Virus record (IMG/VR): IMGVR_UViG_3300046516_001034
Span: 1 to 64,000 of that record
Source: a virus
Reading direction: 5' to 3' (one strand)
Length of the DNA stretch: 64,000 nucleotides
The notes under the pieces were generated by a model. That model saw only the letters and a program-made list of their open reading frames with translations. It was not told the DNA's origin and made no database searches. Each line of letters begins with the position of its first letter. Position 1 is the first letter of the stretch. Positions 8,574 to 18,442 of this stretch are shown here, piece by piece. The position numbers and the translations under genes were made by a program.

Positions 8574-9590
8574 ATGGCCCTAGGTCTTGCAGGTGGAGGT
8601 ACGACACCTCCGATTTATCCAACTGGCGGTACGAATGTCGATTATCTAGCTGCTGGTTTTATTCCCGAGATTTGGTCGGGGAAGCTGATCGAAAAGTTCT
8701 ACGCTGCGACGGTGTTGGCGGCGATCAGCAACACTGACTACGAAGGGGAGATCAAAAGCTACGGCGATAGGGTTAAAATCCGCACCAAGCCGACGCTGGT
8801 GATCAACAACTACCTCGTCAGTGGCGATCTGGCGCTTCAGCGTCCAGTCGGCACAGCGGTCGAGTTGACCATCGATCAAGGCAAATACTTTGCGGCGATC
8901 CTTGATGACGTGATCGAGAAACAATCGGATATCAACAACCTCTCCATTTGGGCCGACGACGCGTCGGAGCAGATGAAGATTGTCGTTGACAGCGACGTGC
9001 TGTTGTTCTTGCTCGGGCAGGCCGACGCTGCTAATCGTGGGCTGTTTGCTGGGGCGATTTCGGGCAACGGCACCACTACCGGCGTCAATCTTGGCGTCAC
9101 CGGCACGCCCCTCGGTACTGTGGGCCGCAATCCGACCACGGGTCAGGTCGAAATCATCGATGTGTTGTTGCGCATCGGCCAGTGCTTGGACGAGCAGAAC
9201 ATTCCTGAAACCGGGCGCTGGATCGTCATGCCGACGTGGGCGACGTTCCAACTGAAGCGTTCGGAACTTCGTGAGGTGTTCATCTCCGGCGATAGCGTCA
9301 GCATCTTGCGTAACGGTAAGTTCGGGCAGGTGGATCGGTTCACCATCTACGCGAGCAATCTTTTGCCCAAGGGGCCGATCACTGGTCCTCCGGCGCTAGC
9401 GGCGGGCGAGTGGGTGATCTACGGCGGTCACGCGCATGGTCTGACGTTCGCCTCCCAGCTTACCAATGTCGAAACGATCCGTTCGGAACGCACCTTCGGT
9501 CAGATTATTCGCGGCCTGCAAGTGTATGGCCGTGGCGTGCTCGACGGCAAGGCAATCTGTCAGGCTATCGTTACTCAGGCTGGTCCGTAA
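8574..9590 (+). CDS. major capsid protein
   Basis: 338 aa. Features expected of an HK97-fold coat protein of podoviruses: GFIPEIWSGKLIEKFY, NTDYEGEI then GDRVKIR, DDVIEKQSDI and DASEQMKIVVDSDV. Length matches known coats. Preceded by a strong AAGGAG site that lies in a hairpin, and followed at once by an intrinsic terminator, as expected for the most abundant virion protein. Exact coat subfamily not determined. Confidence 0.85.
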   Translation: MALGLAGGGTTPPIYPTGGTNVDYLAAGFIPEIWSGKLIEKFYAATVLAAISNTDYEGEIKSYGDRVKIRTKPTLVINNYLVSGDLALQRPVGTAVELTIDQGKYFAAILDDVIEKQSDINNLSIWADDASEQMKIVVDSDVLLFLLGQADAANRGLFAGAISGNGTTTGVNLGVTGTPLGTVGRNPTTGQVEIIDVLLRIGQCLDEQNIPETGRWIVMPTWATFQLKRSELREVFISGDSVSILRNGKFGQVDRFTIYASNLLPKGPITGPPALAAGEWVIYGGHAHGLTFASQLTNVETIRSERTFGQIIRGLQVYGRGVLDGKAICQAIVTQAGP

Positions 9591-9597
9591 GCTTTAT

Positions 9598-9637
9598 CCC
9601 CCGGCGTCCTAGTCCTCCCCGCGTCGGGGGCATTTTT
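9598..9637 (+). terminator. intrinsic terminator after capsid gene
   Basis: CCCCCGGCG (9598-9606) pairs with CGTCGGGGG (9622-9630) with one G-U pair, followed by CATTTTT. Confidence 0.8.
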
Positions 9638-9650
9638 ACTCTGGTGAGTA

Positions 9651-10085
9651 ATGGCCCAAGCTTACATCACGGTCACCAGCTACTTGGTGTCGTCGCGCAA
9701 TCGACTGCAAGACTTGATTGCGCCCTATCGCTACACCGATGGGCAGATTGTCAGCGCTCTCGACACTGCGTTGGCGGAGATGGGGCGCGTTCGTCCCGAT
9801 ATTTTTTTGGACCTAAAATATCAGCGCCCTCTTAAAAAGGGCGATCTCAATGACGGCATGCCGGGAGGTTATGGGCTCGCCGATCTATCGTTTCAAAGTG
9901 ATGGGATCACTTACAACCCCGGCGGCGGCACTATTGTCCCCGTGCCGGTGAAGTATATCACTCCTATCCATTGGTTCATGGATGGCTGGCTCCAGTTCCA
10001 AGATGTGACTGATACGCAAGACCAAAGGGCGCAGGGGTTCATGCAGAAGTTCCAAACCCAGCTCATGACGTTGAGTGCAGCATGA
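9651..10085 (+). CDS. putative head-tail adaptor protein
   Basis: 144 aa. Helical N-terminal half with RLQDLIAPYRYTDGQIVSAL and RVRPDIF, then a beta-rich middle. Small helical proteins straight after the coat gene usually form the adaptor ring under the portal. ATG 9651 overlaps the right arm of a dispersed palindrome (9636-9651). Ends four bases inside the next gene. Confidence 0.55.
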   Translation: MAQAYITVTSYLVSSRNRLQDLIAPYRYTDGQIVSALDTALAEMGRVRPDIFLDLKYQRPLKKGDLNDGMPGGYGLADLSFQSDGITYNPGGGTIVPVPVKYITPIHWFMDGWLQFQDVTDTQDQRAQGFMQKFQTQLMTLSAA

Positions 10086-10819
10086 CAGCATCAACCAACA
10101 TCGTTCGCCTTCAGGACATGGTGCGGCTTTCCACGCCGGGCGTGCTCGATGGCACGATCCGTATGGAAGTGTTCAACGTCCTTAAGGAATTTTTCCAACG
10201 CACTGATGCGTGGTTGTTAGAACTTCCCGTGTACATCGTGCCGCTTATTTGCGATTATCAGCTTAACCCTTGTCAGAACGTCGTCGTGAACCGCTTGATG
10301 GGGCTTGGGCGTTCGGACAACCCTAACGCGTCGTTTAGCTACGTGCCGATGTGCCCGCAGCAATTCTTCGCTGCCGGGGGAAGCAATACCAGTTATGGGC
10401 TTCAGAACCCACTGTTTCGCTCTTGGCGCGGCGCAATGTTGTTGAACGCTGGCGCTAAGACGCCGATCATGCGGATCGTGGACAACCCATCATCTAACGA
10501 GACATGGATAGCGACGGTGGCGTTGGCCCCATGTGACCCGGTGGACAGCGACGGCTTCGTTGAGCCGCCGGATTGGGTGATGGAGAAATATCTCAGGGGG
10601 ATCGCCAGCGGGGTGATCAGCGCGCTGATGCTGCAACCGGGTAAGCCATACTCGTCGTTGCCGGGGGCGCAGTACCACGGGCGTAAGTTCAACGAGGCGG
10701 TCGGGCTAGCTCGCAAGGAAGTGCGCCACATGTTCGTGTGGGGCGCACAGCGCTGGGCGTTTCCGATGGGCGGCTACAACACGCCGCGCCCGCGCCTGCC
10801 TACCGGAGGAGGGATGTAA
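10082..10819 (+). CDS. putative tail/connector protein
   Basis: 245 aa, starting at an ATGA overlap. Helical ends flank a beta region; C-terminal helix contains FNEAVGLARKEVRHMF and a basic Gly/Pro tail. Placed where podoviruses encode their tail-tube (gatekeeper) protein, between adaptor and fibre adaptor. The assignment is mostly from context. Confidence 0.5.
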   Translation: MTASTNIVRLQDMVRLSTPGVLDGTIRMEVFNVLKEFFQRTDAWLLELPVYIVPLICDYQLNPCQNVVVNRLMGLGRSDNPNASFSYVPMCPQQFFAAGGSNTSYGLQNPLFRSWRGAMLLNAGAKTPIMRIVDNPSSNETWIATVALAPCDPVDSDGFVEPPDWVMEKYLRGIASGVISALMLQPGKPYSSLPGAQYHGRKFNEAVGLARKEVRHMFVWGAQRWAFPMGGYNTPRPRLPTGGGM

Positions 10820-12294
10820 TGACCTACCCTTATCCGATCCCCGGTTACACCACAATCCCGGTGGTCACTGGTCCTTATTTCTCTGTGGGTAACGAGTGCT
10901 GCGGCGGCAGCATGACCAATGATTGGGGCGCTACCACTAAGGTGACGTTCGATTATTCGAACCAGTTACCGGCAGGGGTGACTGTAACCAATATACTTTA
11001 TGAGATTACGCCCCCTAGCGATCAGATGCTGTTGATCACTAACGCAACTCTAGCATCGCCAATCGCTACTCTCATGGTGAGTGGCGGAGGAATTGGGCAG
11101 AGTTACTCCGTCGAGTTGCAGGCAACGTTAAGTGACGGCCAGAAGTGGATCGATAGTATTACGGTTAGCGTCACCGATTGCGATACAATGATGGCGAACG
11201 TCAGCCTTTTGAGCGGGCTGGGGCCGATTGCTATAGCAAACACCCTCTACTATAATGCTACGGCAAGTCAAACAGTATTCTATCTCGACACACCCGATGA
11301 GTTTAATCGAACAGGCGTGCTGGCGGATAGCAATGCGCTGGTTTATGTTAACGGCCTTCGAAAAGAGCCGGTTGACGACTACACTGTCAGCGTTCGCGCT
11401 AACTCGATTACATTTATGAGCCCGCTCGCTGCGGCTACCGAGGTTACTTTCGATCTTGTCGCGCCGCCACCGCCGCCGCCGGTTTACCCCCCGCCAGTTT
11501 TGATAACTGGGGGGCTTATAGCAACTTCATTGTACTATATCGCTAGGGGCGGGCAAACAGTATTCCCCCTTTCGACGCCTGATCGGTTTAATCATGTAGG
11601 GAATATATCGACGGCGACAGGCAATGCGTTGGTTTATGTCAATGGCTCGCGACAAGAACCGAACGACGACTATTTAATCAGCCTTGGTGCTAATACGATT
11701 ACATTTACACACTCGATCCCTGCTTCTGCGGAAGTTGATTTTGATCTTGTCACCTCGCCGCCCCCAATGCCAGTTATACCACCGCCAATTTTGCTTACGG
11801 GCGGGGTCATAGGCACTACGTTGTACTATACAGCTTTGGGCGGACAAACGGTATTTCCGCTCGGGATACCTGATGAGTTTGGCAATGTCGGGGTGATGAC
11901 GGCAAATGGTGTGCAGGTTTACCGTAGCGGCAATCGATTGACGTTTACTGATGGTTATACGCTCGATGTCACTAACAATCGAGTAACGCTTACTTCTCCT
12001 GCTGGCGACGGTGAGCCGGTTATTATTGAATTAACTACTCCTCCGCCTATTCAGGCTGTGACTGGCATAGTCATCAAGATGGAGGCGCTACCAATTACAA
12101 CAACAAATATGTTGCCCGCGCTTTCTTATGCGCCTAATGGCGTTATGATGATGTTGTTTGTTAATGGGACAGCGTTCTTTTCGATTGGTCCTCAAGCGGC
12201 GTTTACGGTCGCTAGTAACGTGTTGACGTGGACGAGTACTTTCTTTTCGGTTCCGGTGGGGGCGGCGGTCATCGCTGTATACACGCATGCTTAG
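10819..12294 (+). CDS. fibre-tail adaptor with three beta repeats
   Basis: 491 aa, start overlapping the upstream TAA. Residues about 30-130 resemble the phage fibre-tail adaptor domain (TFDYSNQLPAGVTVTNI, VSGGGIGQSYSVELQATLSD). Three tandem units of roughly 90 residues follow, each with LYY...GQTVF, LVYVNG or YRSGNR and YTLxV...N, joined by Pro-rich linkers (PPPPPPVYPPP). Likely links the fibre or spike to the tail, or is itself a short fibre. Overlaps the spike-like gene by eight bases. Confidence 0.6.
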   Translation: MTYPYPIPGYTTIPVVTGPYFSVGNECCGGSMTNDWGATTKVTFDYSNQLPAGVTVTNILYEITPPSDQMLLITNATLASPIATLMVSGGGIGQSYSVELQATLSDGQKWIDSITVSVTDCDTMMANVSLLSGLGPIAIANTLYYNATASQTVFYLDTPDEFNRTGVLADSNALVYVNGLRKEPVDDYTVSVRANSITFMSPLAAATEVTFDLVAPPPPPPVYPPPVLITGGLIATSLYYIARGGQTVFPLSTPDRFNHVGNISTATGNALVYVNGSRQEPNDDYLISLGANTITFTHSIPASAEVDFDLVTSPPPMPVIPPPILLTGGVIGTTLYYTALGGQTVFPLGIPDEFGNVGVMTANGVQVYRSGNRLTFTDGYTLDVTNNRVTLTSPAGDGEPVIIELTTPPPIQAVTGIVIKMEALPITTTNMLPALSYAPNGVMMMLFVNGTAFFSIGPQAAFTVASNVLTWTSTFFSVPVGAAVIAVYTHA

Positions 12295-15200
12295 AAGAGT
12301 ACTATGGGCGTTAGTGTTCACTGGGGTAACTCTTGGAGTTACCTTGGCGCAGAACTCGCGTCAACCGGCGAACATGACAACGATCCCGGTGGTGCCGCCC
12401 CCTGCGTCGTCGCAGATACCTAATTCTTTGCAGGTGCTCGATCCTGCTGGGAGTTGGCAGACGATTGGCGGGATGACAGCGAACCCATCGCATGCATTCA
12501 GTCCGTTAGGGTCTGGGACTATTGACGCGACTTCGGTTGGCATGCGCCCCGGCGGTTTCGACAATTCGCCGTTAGTGCAAAAACTAATGGAAGAAATTTC
12601 TCCGTTAGGCGGTCCCTTCAATGGTGGAACGATCTCTTTTCCTCCCCTGCCGGGGCATACAATTACGATTTATTATTTTTCGCAGCCGCTGATAATTTCG
12701 CGAGCGATAACGCTGGATTGCAAAACAAATGCTATTGGCGGTTATGGCGGGGTATATCTGGCTTTCCCTCCCGGCATTGATGGAGTGATCCAAGAGAGCG
12801 GTCAGCTATCGCAAGATGGGGGATGGGGAAACAGTATCATACAGGGTTGCCATATCACTTCGCTCGGCGGCGGTGGTGGGTCTCTTGGGGTTTATGCTAC
12901 TGCGGGAGTGACGATTAACACGGGGGGCTCTGGCTATACTGGGAGCGGGACGCTGACGGAAGCAGGGGGTTATTGCAGTAGTGACCCTCCGGTGCTCAAC
13001 GCTACGACTTCTGGCGGCGCAATCACTTCGGTTACTATTGCTCACGCCGGTAGTTGTAACTATGACCCAAGCGGCGTCCAAAATATTTGGGCGTCGGGAG
13101 GGGGATTGAGCGCTGGAACTGGTTTTAGTATACTTTGGACGTCTGCTATAGCGATAAATCCGGGGAATAAGATAACTGGGATTTATCTGAACGCCAACTT
13201 CGATGGCTGGAGCAATGGGGCTTGGACGTTTCCAAGTGACTGCCCGCAATCTCCCTATGGGAATGAGTGTGCGTTTGGTGTTGGCGACGGCATTCTTGCA
13301 ACGGGTAAGTGGATAACCGATCAAATCGCCGTGCCGCCGGGGGATTATGTTACTGCGACAGACCCAATTCATAGAACAGTAACGTTGGCCCAACCAGTTA
13401 TTGTGAGCCAAACCAATAGTGCAGCTGGAAAAGTTTGGGATTTGCCGTTTAAGGAGAGATATCTGGTTACGACAACCACAGGAAACAATGTAGCTACAGT
13501 GTTGAGCGGCCCAAATCGTGCGATTAAATCTGGCGACATGGTGTGGTCAGATGCTTTTGTGTATGGCTCGACAGTGGTGCATGTGGATAATGTCCTTGTC
13601 GGCACGCCAACAGTCAATACCGGCGGATCGGGTTATGTAGGTACATCCGGCACGATGACGTGGAACGGCATATGGTGTCATACTGGTTATAGCGCGCCGC
13701 CGGTTATCAATGTCACTGCTTCAGGGGGCGTGATTACTGGCGTCACTAGCATAGCCAATCCGGGGAATTGCTTGGGCGGCACGCCTCCCTCCGGCGCAGC
13801 GAATTGGACAGCGGGAGGCGGATTGAGCGGCGGCGTTGGCGCAAGTTTTAATACGACGTTCAATCAGCATCTCGATATGCGCCCGGTAACGATGTATGGG
13901 ACTTCGCCCGCGTTGGTGACGCATACTTCGGGCTCGCCGGGGCAATTGTGGACGCTTCCTGCGGCAGTAATTCGTCGTGATCAGGCGAGACTAATAGATA
14001 GCGCCGTGTCGGAATTTGTGGTTGGTTTGCGAATGGACTGCCATTCCGACATGCAGCCGTTGGGTGGATGTAACGACAGCTTTGACGAGAGGAACACTTA
14101 TAGCGCCAATAACATTGGCCGGTTGGTTCGCGGCAACAATGCAGGAGTAAGCACTTCGATTGGCAACACCTATGGGGCCAACACTTACGCCGATATTGTA
14201 GAGGCCGCGTCAATTGGCAGCACTTACATCAGTGAAAGCAACAACAGTCAGGATAGTGGTAGCTCTGCGTATGGCACACTGGTTGGGTGTGGCGGACAGA
14301 ATTTCTCGGTCTTAATCGGGATGTATCTTTCTGGTCAGGCTGCTGGGCCTTGCATGGGCGTTGACGCACAGGGTAATGAGAATATTGGCGTGCCAGCGAA
14401 TAGTTGGGCGCAACCTAGTGAGCTTTTCCTCGGTTCGATCTATGGTTTGGGGACTATATCTGCCGGGACGATGGGTGGGCCGTGGGCTTTCGGCGGCGGT
14501 GATATTTATCCGACGATAACAAATACGACGACAACTTCCGGCAACGTAATAAATGTGCAAACTTCCCCCGTTCTCTATCCCGGCATGCTTATTAGCGACA
14601 TTACCCACCCCAATGCGATCCCGGCAGGGACAACTGTTACTGAGATAGGAGGAACTTCTGTCCGGTTATCGCACAATGTGACGGGCGGCGGCGTTCAAGC
14701 TGGCGATACGATTTACTTCACTAATACAGCTTCGCGCGGCGGACCTTGTGTGAATATTATTCCCGGAGTGAACGCAACGGGTGCGAACGGCATGCTGTTT
14801 GATAATGGGTGTGCGCATGGCGGGTTGGGCATTGCTTACGCTGGTTCGATTGGCGGTTGGAGTATGAACACTATCCTATGGCCGGATGACAATTATGTTG
14901 GGTATAATGGCGATGATTTACGCCTTCCTGTTTTCCATAATGGGTTGCAGATGGGCAATGGCTCTGGTAATTATTGGGGGCAGGAACGCAATCTTGATAG
15001 CGGCGCTTCTCCTCCGTATAATTCATGGCATCTTCAGGGTGATACTCGTATTAACCAGAAGCCAGTTCCGGGGGGCAATTTAGCGTGGACAAACATACAA
15101 CTTTTTGCCACTTCGCTCTCTGCAAACATAGCAGCGGGGGCAACCTCTGTCACCGTTGCTTCTTGCCCCACACTTCCCGCCGGGACGCCAGTCATCGATG

Positions 15201-15589
15201 AGACCGGAGTATCGAAGAATTTTGGGCAGACCCAATTAAGTCAGCCGCTCGGAACGATGAACACTTGCGCGGGTACGACGCTGACGCTGCAAGCTGGCGC
15301 TGCTAACGCTGGTAATAATGGCGACACGATCCAGTTTTTGGGTTTCCGTGCAGCAGGCACTATTTCAAATGACCCCTACGGGTTTAATTGGCCGGTCGCC
15401 ACAAACACCGATATTGCTACGTTGTTGACTTATTCGCCCTGCGGCGGGGTTTCTTCCCTCGGCCTTGGCGTAGTTTACAACGGGCCAACAGCGGCGGTGG
15501 CGGGATATAACGCTCCGGTCAGCGCTGGGCAGACAGGCGGCACTGTACGTCTGGTATTCTGTGATGCAACGAGTTGGACTTACCACTAA
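12287..15589 (+). CDS. large beta-helix-like spike protein with signal peptide
   Basis: 1100 aa. Starts with a hydrophobic segment (VLWALVFTGVTLGVTLAQ) that looks like a signal peptide, then PNSLQVLDPAGSWQTIG, paralleling the 4801-6576 protein (NVVQVLDSSQNWATIG). The remainder is Gly/Ser/Thr/Asn-rich with repeated short strands, typical of a right-handed beta helix as in tailspikes and pectate-lyase folds; the turn-rich region runs about residues 130-900. Probable receptor binding or polysaccharide degradation. A perfect GTAACTC/GAGTTAC palindrome (12326-12342) lies within the signal-peptide codons. Confidence 0.6.
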   Translation: MLRRVLWALVFTGVTLGVTLAQNSRQPANMTTIPVVPPPASSQIPNSLQVLDPAGSWQTIGGMTANPSHAFSPLGSGTIDATSVGMRPGGFDNSPLVQKLMEEISPLGGPFNGGTISFPPLPGHTITIYYFSQPLIISRAITLDCKTNAIGGYGGVYLAFPPGIDGVIQESGQLSQDGGWGNSIIQGCHITSLGGGGGSLGVYATAGVTINTGGSGYTGSGTLTEAGGYCSSDPPVLNATTSGGAITSVTIAHAGSCNYDPSGVQNIWASGGGLSAGTGFSILWTSAIAINPGNKITGIYLNANFDGWSNGAWTFPSDCPQSPYGNECAFGVGDGILATGKWITDQIAVPPGDYVTATDPIHRTVTLAQPVIVSQTNSAAGKVWDLPFKERYLVTTTTGNNVATVLSGPNRAIKSGDMVWSDAFVYGSTVVHVDNVLVGTPTVNTGGSGYVGTSGTMTWNGIWCHTGYSAPPVINVTASGGVITGVTSIANPGNCLGGTPPSGAANWTAGGGLSGGVGASFNTTFNQHLDMRPVTMYGTSPALVTHTSGSPGQLWTLPAAVIRRDQARLIDSAVSEFVVGLRMDCHSDMQPLGGCNDSFDERNTYSANNIGRLVRGNNAGVSTSIGNTYGANTYADIVEAASIGSTYISESNNSQDSGSSAYGTLVGCGGQNFSVLIGMYLSGQAAGPCMGVDAQGNENIGVPANSWAQPSELFLGSIYGLGTISAGTMGGPWAFGGGDIYPTITNTTTTSGNVINVQTSPVLYPGMLISDITHPNAIPAGTTVTEIGGTSVRLSHNVTGGGVQAGDTIYFTNTASRGGPCVNIIPGVNATGANGMLFDNGCAHGGLGIAYAGSIGGWSMNTILWPDDNYVGYNGDDLRLPVFHNGLQMGNGSGNYWGQERNLDSGASPPYNSWHLQGDTRINQKPVPGGNLAWTNIQLFATSLSANIAAGATSVTVASCPTLPAGTPVIDETGVSKNFGQTQLSQPLGTMNTCAGTTLTLQAGAANAGNNGDTIQFLGFRAAGTISNDPYGFNWPVATNTDIATLLTYSPCGGVSSLGLGVVYNGPTAAVAGYNAPVSAGQTGGTVRLVFCDATSWTYH
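12326..12342. repeat. dispersed palindrome in signal-peptide codons
   Basis: GTAACTC-TTG-GAGTTAC, perfect. A similar copy (4842-4859) sits in the signal-peptide codons of the other fibre-like gene. Confidence 0.85.
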
Positions 15590-15604
15590 CAAAGGAGAAC
15601 TATA

Positions 15605-15907
15605 ATGGCGCAAGCACCTGTTAAGCCGACGACGACTTCGAAGCCGAACCCGCTGCATGGTGAAACTCAGCGTGAGGGAACGCCCATGCCGGGGACCGGC
15701 CCCAAATCCGATATGGCCCCCCATGTCGCCCCAGCGGAGGTGCCCGCTACTGACGCGACCAGAGACGAGATGAACGAGGGTAAGAAGGCGCTCACTAACG
15801 TCGAAGAGCGCACCAAGGCGGAAATGGACGTTGGCAAGCAGATCATTGGCAGGCACCCGGAGGCCGCCAGATCGAAGCATGAGCACAAGGAAGAGGACGA
15901 CGAGTAA
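15605..15907 (+). CDS. small acidic disordered protein
   Basis: 100 aa preceded by AAAGGAG. Pro/Thr-rich N-terminus, helical charged middle (NEGKKALTNVEERTKAEMD) and an acidic His/Glu end. No family recognised. The TAA stop is the left part of a dispersed palindrome (15905-15920). Confidence 0.6.
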   Translation: MAQAPVKPTTTSKPNPLHGETQREGTPMPGTGPKSDMAPHVAPAEVPATDATRDEMNEGKKALTNVEERTKAEMDVGKQIIGRHPEAARSKHEHKEEDDE

Positions 15908-15934
15908 CTCTTAGAGTAACAATGGGAGGTTTTG

Positions 15935-18442
15935 TTGCCCACGGTGATGATCGCGGATTTCGCGGGTATGCAGCCGCTGCGCGACCCAGTACTGCTGCCG
16001 GATAACAACGCGCAGTACGCTGATAACTGCTGGCTCTACCGTGGGCAGGTGCGCGGGTTCCGGGCCGATCATTTCGTTTATGACGTGATCTATAGTGACA
16101 CCCAGTCGGTGTATCGCATACCCATCGATCCGAACGCTCCGCCGGATTTCACCACGGCGGGGTCGTACTGGCTGGAGTTTCCTGACCCCTACATGTCGGT
16201 GATCCGCAATCCTACGGTAGGCGATGTTTACAATCGGTATTACTTCTTTCCCTCTGACCAGTACGCTTCCGCCGGAGTAAACCCGGCATGGCCGGTGACG
16301 CCGCCGCCTCCCGTGTTCAACACATTGAGCGGCATTATCGCTGGCACGCCGCCGTTTACGTTGGGCGTGCCAGCGCCTACCGGCGGGCCGCCTACGGTCA
16401 CGCCGCCGTTGATGCAAGCGATCGTGTCAACCAACGCCGCGACTGCGCCGGGCGGCGACGCTTTGCATTTTGCTTCGGCGTCCACCATTCGCAAAGGGAT
16501 GCTGGCTAGCGACGTGACCGATATCCGGATCACCGCCGCGCCTACCGCCGTCGCGACCGCAGGGACGAACTACCTGACGTTCTCCAGCACTGGCTCTGGC
16601 GCTGGCGCTATCGTGGTTGGGATGTCGGTGCGCAACACTTATAATCCGGGATCGATCTTCGCCGGGTCGTTGGTGAGCGGCGTCGGTCCGACATCGGTGG
16701 CGATAGATACTCTGTTCACCGCTGATATTCAGATTGGCGAGGTGATCCAGTTCGACAACGCCAATGCGATCCCCTCCGGCACCACCGTCAAGAGCGTCGA
16801 TAGCGGCACGCAGATCACGCTGGAAAACAAGGTCGTCAACGCAGGCGTGTACAGCGGCGACGTGATCCAGTTTGATACCGACGTGGCGGAAACTCGCGCC
16901 TACGTATACACCTACGTTACGTCCTATGCCGAAGAGGGGCAAACGTCGCCCGCTACTGTGGCGACCGGCGATATTGCGCCGGAGCCTAATGTGACGGTTG
17001 TTCCTACCGCAGGTGGTATTTCTACAAGCTCGCCATATATCGCCCTAGCTTATGATCCCGGCACAATTTTTCCGGGGATGAATATTTTTAATATAACGAC
17101 GAATACGCATGTTGGCACGGTTTCGTATATTAGTGGGACGACTTTGGTTCTGACAACCAATGCGACTAGCAACGGATCAACTGGCGACAGTTTGCATTTC
17201 CACATTGCAGGCTCTCAGTGGGTGATAACCATCCCTCCGCCGCCATCAATCGATGTTACTGGGAACAATATCACGCACTGTAGGCTCTACCGTACGGTGG
17301 TCGATAGCGCGGGTAACGCAACTTATTATCAAGTCGTTGAAGCGCCGCTCAACTTTTCCGGCGTTACGACGATTATCGATGACGCTCCTCCGAGCGGCAT
17401 TGTCGCCAACAAGCAACTCGACAGCATCGGCTACTCGCCCCCTCCCGCAGGTTTGCAGGGGGTGGTGATGATGGCGAACGGCATCGCCGCCGGGTTCACC
17501 AACGAACGCGAGGTGTGGTTCTCGGCGGCGTATCTTCCGCACGCATGGCCCGCAGCTTATGCGCTTACTGTGGATTATCCCATCGTCGGGCTGACCGCCA
17601 ACGGCACATCATTAAACATTCTTACGCAGGGTAGTCCCTTCATCGCTACCGGCGTGACGCCGGATACGATGACGATTGGCAAGATCACCGCCAACGAGCC
17701 GTGCATCAGCAGGGGAAGCATTGTATCATCGGGCGAGGGCGCGTATTATGCGTCGCCCAACGGCATACAATTGTTGAACACGGGTGGCACCACCAACATC
17801 ACCCTTAACATCTACGAGAAAGAGTTTCACTACACGCTGCTGCCGCCAAAGTGGGCGGCGGGGCGGTATGGCTCGACTTATGTGTCGTTCATCAAGGGGA
17901 CGCCCGCCGATGGCGATCACGGCGGGTTCGCAATAGATCGGTTCGAAGAGGGTGCGAATCAATTATTTTCTTACATCCACTTCCCGGTCAACGTGCTCAA
18001 CATTTACTCTGATGAGTTATCCGGGCAGTTGTTCAGTTTGATGCAGGACGGCACGGTGATGCAGTGGAACCCTCCTGTGGGCATCCCCGATGTGACGACG
18101 TTGAGAAGCTGGGAATGGAAGACCAAGCAATTCAGGTTCACCACCCCGCAACAATTCAAGGCGTTCATGGTGCTGTTCGAGGTGCCGCCGGAGATAACGA
18201 TCACGTTGGGGCCGCGCAACACCGATCAGGGGCAGGTGTTCGATCCTGCTTCACAATATTTGCTCGTACGCATATACGCGGACGGGCGTCCAGTGGTGGT
18301 GCGGGAGGTGCAGAAGTCGGGCGAAGTGCTACTCATACCCGGCGGGTTCAAAGCGGAGATGTGGGAGTTCATGTTCGTCGGTCAAATTGGCCTTAAGTTT
18401 TTCAAAGTCGCTAGTTCGGTCAAAGAACTAAAGGCAGCGTAA
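15935..18442 (+). CDS. tail nozzle/hub-like protein
   Basis: 835 aa. Start uncertain: TTG 15935 lies five bases after GGAGG; TTG 15932 and ATG 15947 are alternatives. N-terminal FAGMQPLRDP, AQYADNCWLYRGQVRGFR and the later ISRGSIVSSGEGAYYASPNG and NEREVWFSAAYLPHAWP are patterns of podoviral nozzle or DNA-stabilising proteins (T7 gp12 or P22 gp10-like roles), with a beta-propeller-like composition. Residues about 130-330 form Gly/Thr-rich inserts. It would close the tail tube end. Confidence 0.65.
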   Translation: MPTVMIADFAGMQPLRDPVLLPDNNAQYADNCWLYRGQVRGFRADHFVYDVIYSDTQSVYRIPIDPNAPPDFTTAGSYWLEFPDPYMSVIRNPTVGDVYNRYYFFPSDQYASAGVNPAWPVTPPPPVFNTLSGIIAGTPPFTLGVPAPTGGPPTVTPPLMQAIVSTNAATAPGGDALHFASASTIRKGMLASDVTDIRITAAPTAVATAGTNYLTFSSTGSGAGAIVVGMSVRNTYNPGSIFAGSLVSGVGPTSVAIDTLFTADIQIGEVIQFDNANAIPSGTTVKSVDSGTQITLENKVVNAGVYSGDVIQFDTDVAETRAYVYTYVTSYAEEGQTSPATVATGDIAPEPNVTVVPTAGGISTSSPYIALAYDPGTIFPGMNIFNITTNTHVGTVSYISGTTLVLTTNATSNGSTGDSLHFHIAGSQWVITIPPPPSIDVTGNNITHCRLYRTVVDSAGNATYYQVVEAPLNFSGVTTIIDDAPPSGIVANKQLDSIGYSPPPAGLQGVVMMANGIAAGFTNEREVWFSAAYLPHAWPAAYALTVDYPIVGLTANGTSLNILTQGSPFIATGVTPDTMTIGKITANEPCISRGSIVSSGEGAYYASPNGIQLLNTGGTTNITLNIYEKEFHYTLLPPKWAAGRYGSTYVSFIKGTPADGDHGGFAIDRFEEGANQLFSYIHFPVNVLNIYSDELSGQLFSLMQDGTVMQWNPPVGIPDVTTLRSWEWKTKQFRFTTPQQFKAFMVLFEVPPEITITLGPRNTDQGQVFDPASQYLLVRIYADGRPVVVREVQKSGEVLLIPGGFKAEMWEFMFVGQIGLKFFKVASSVKELKAA

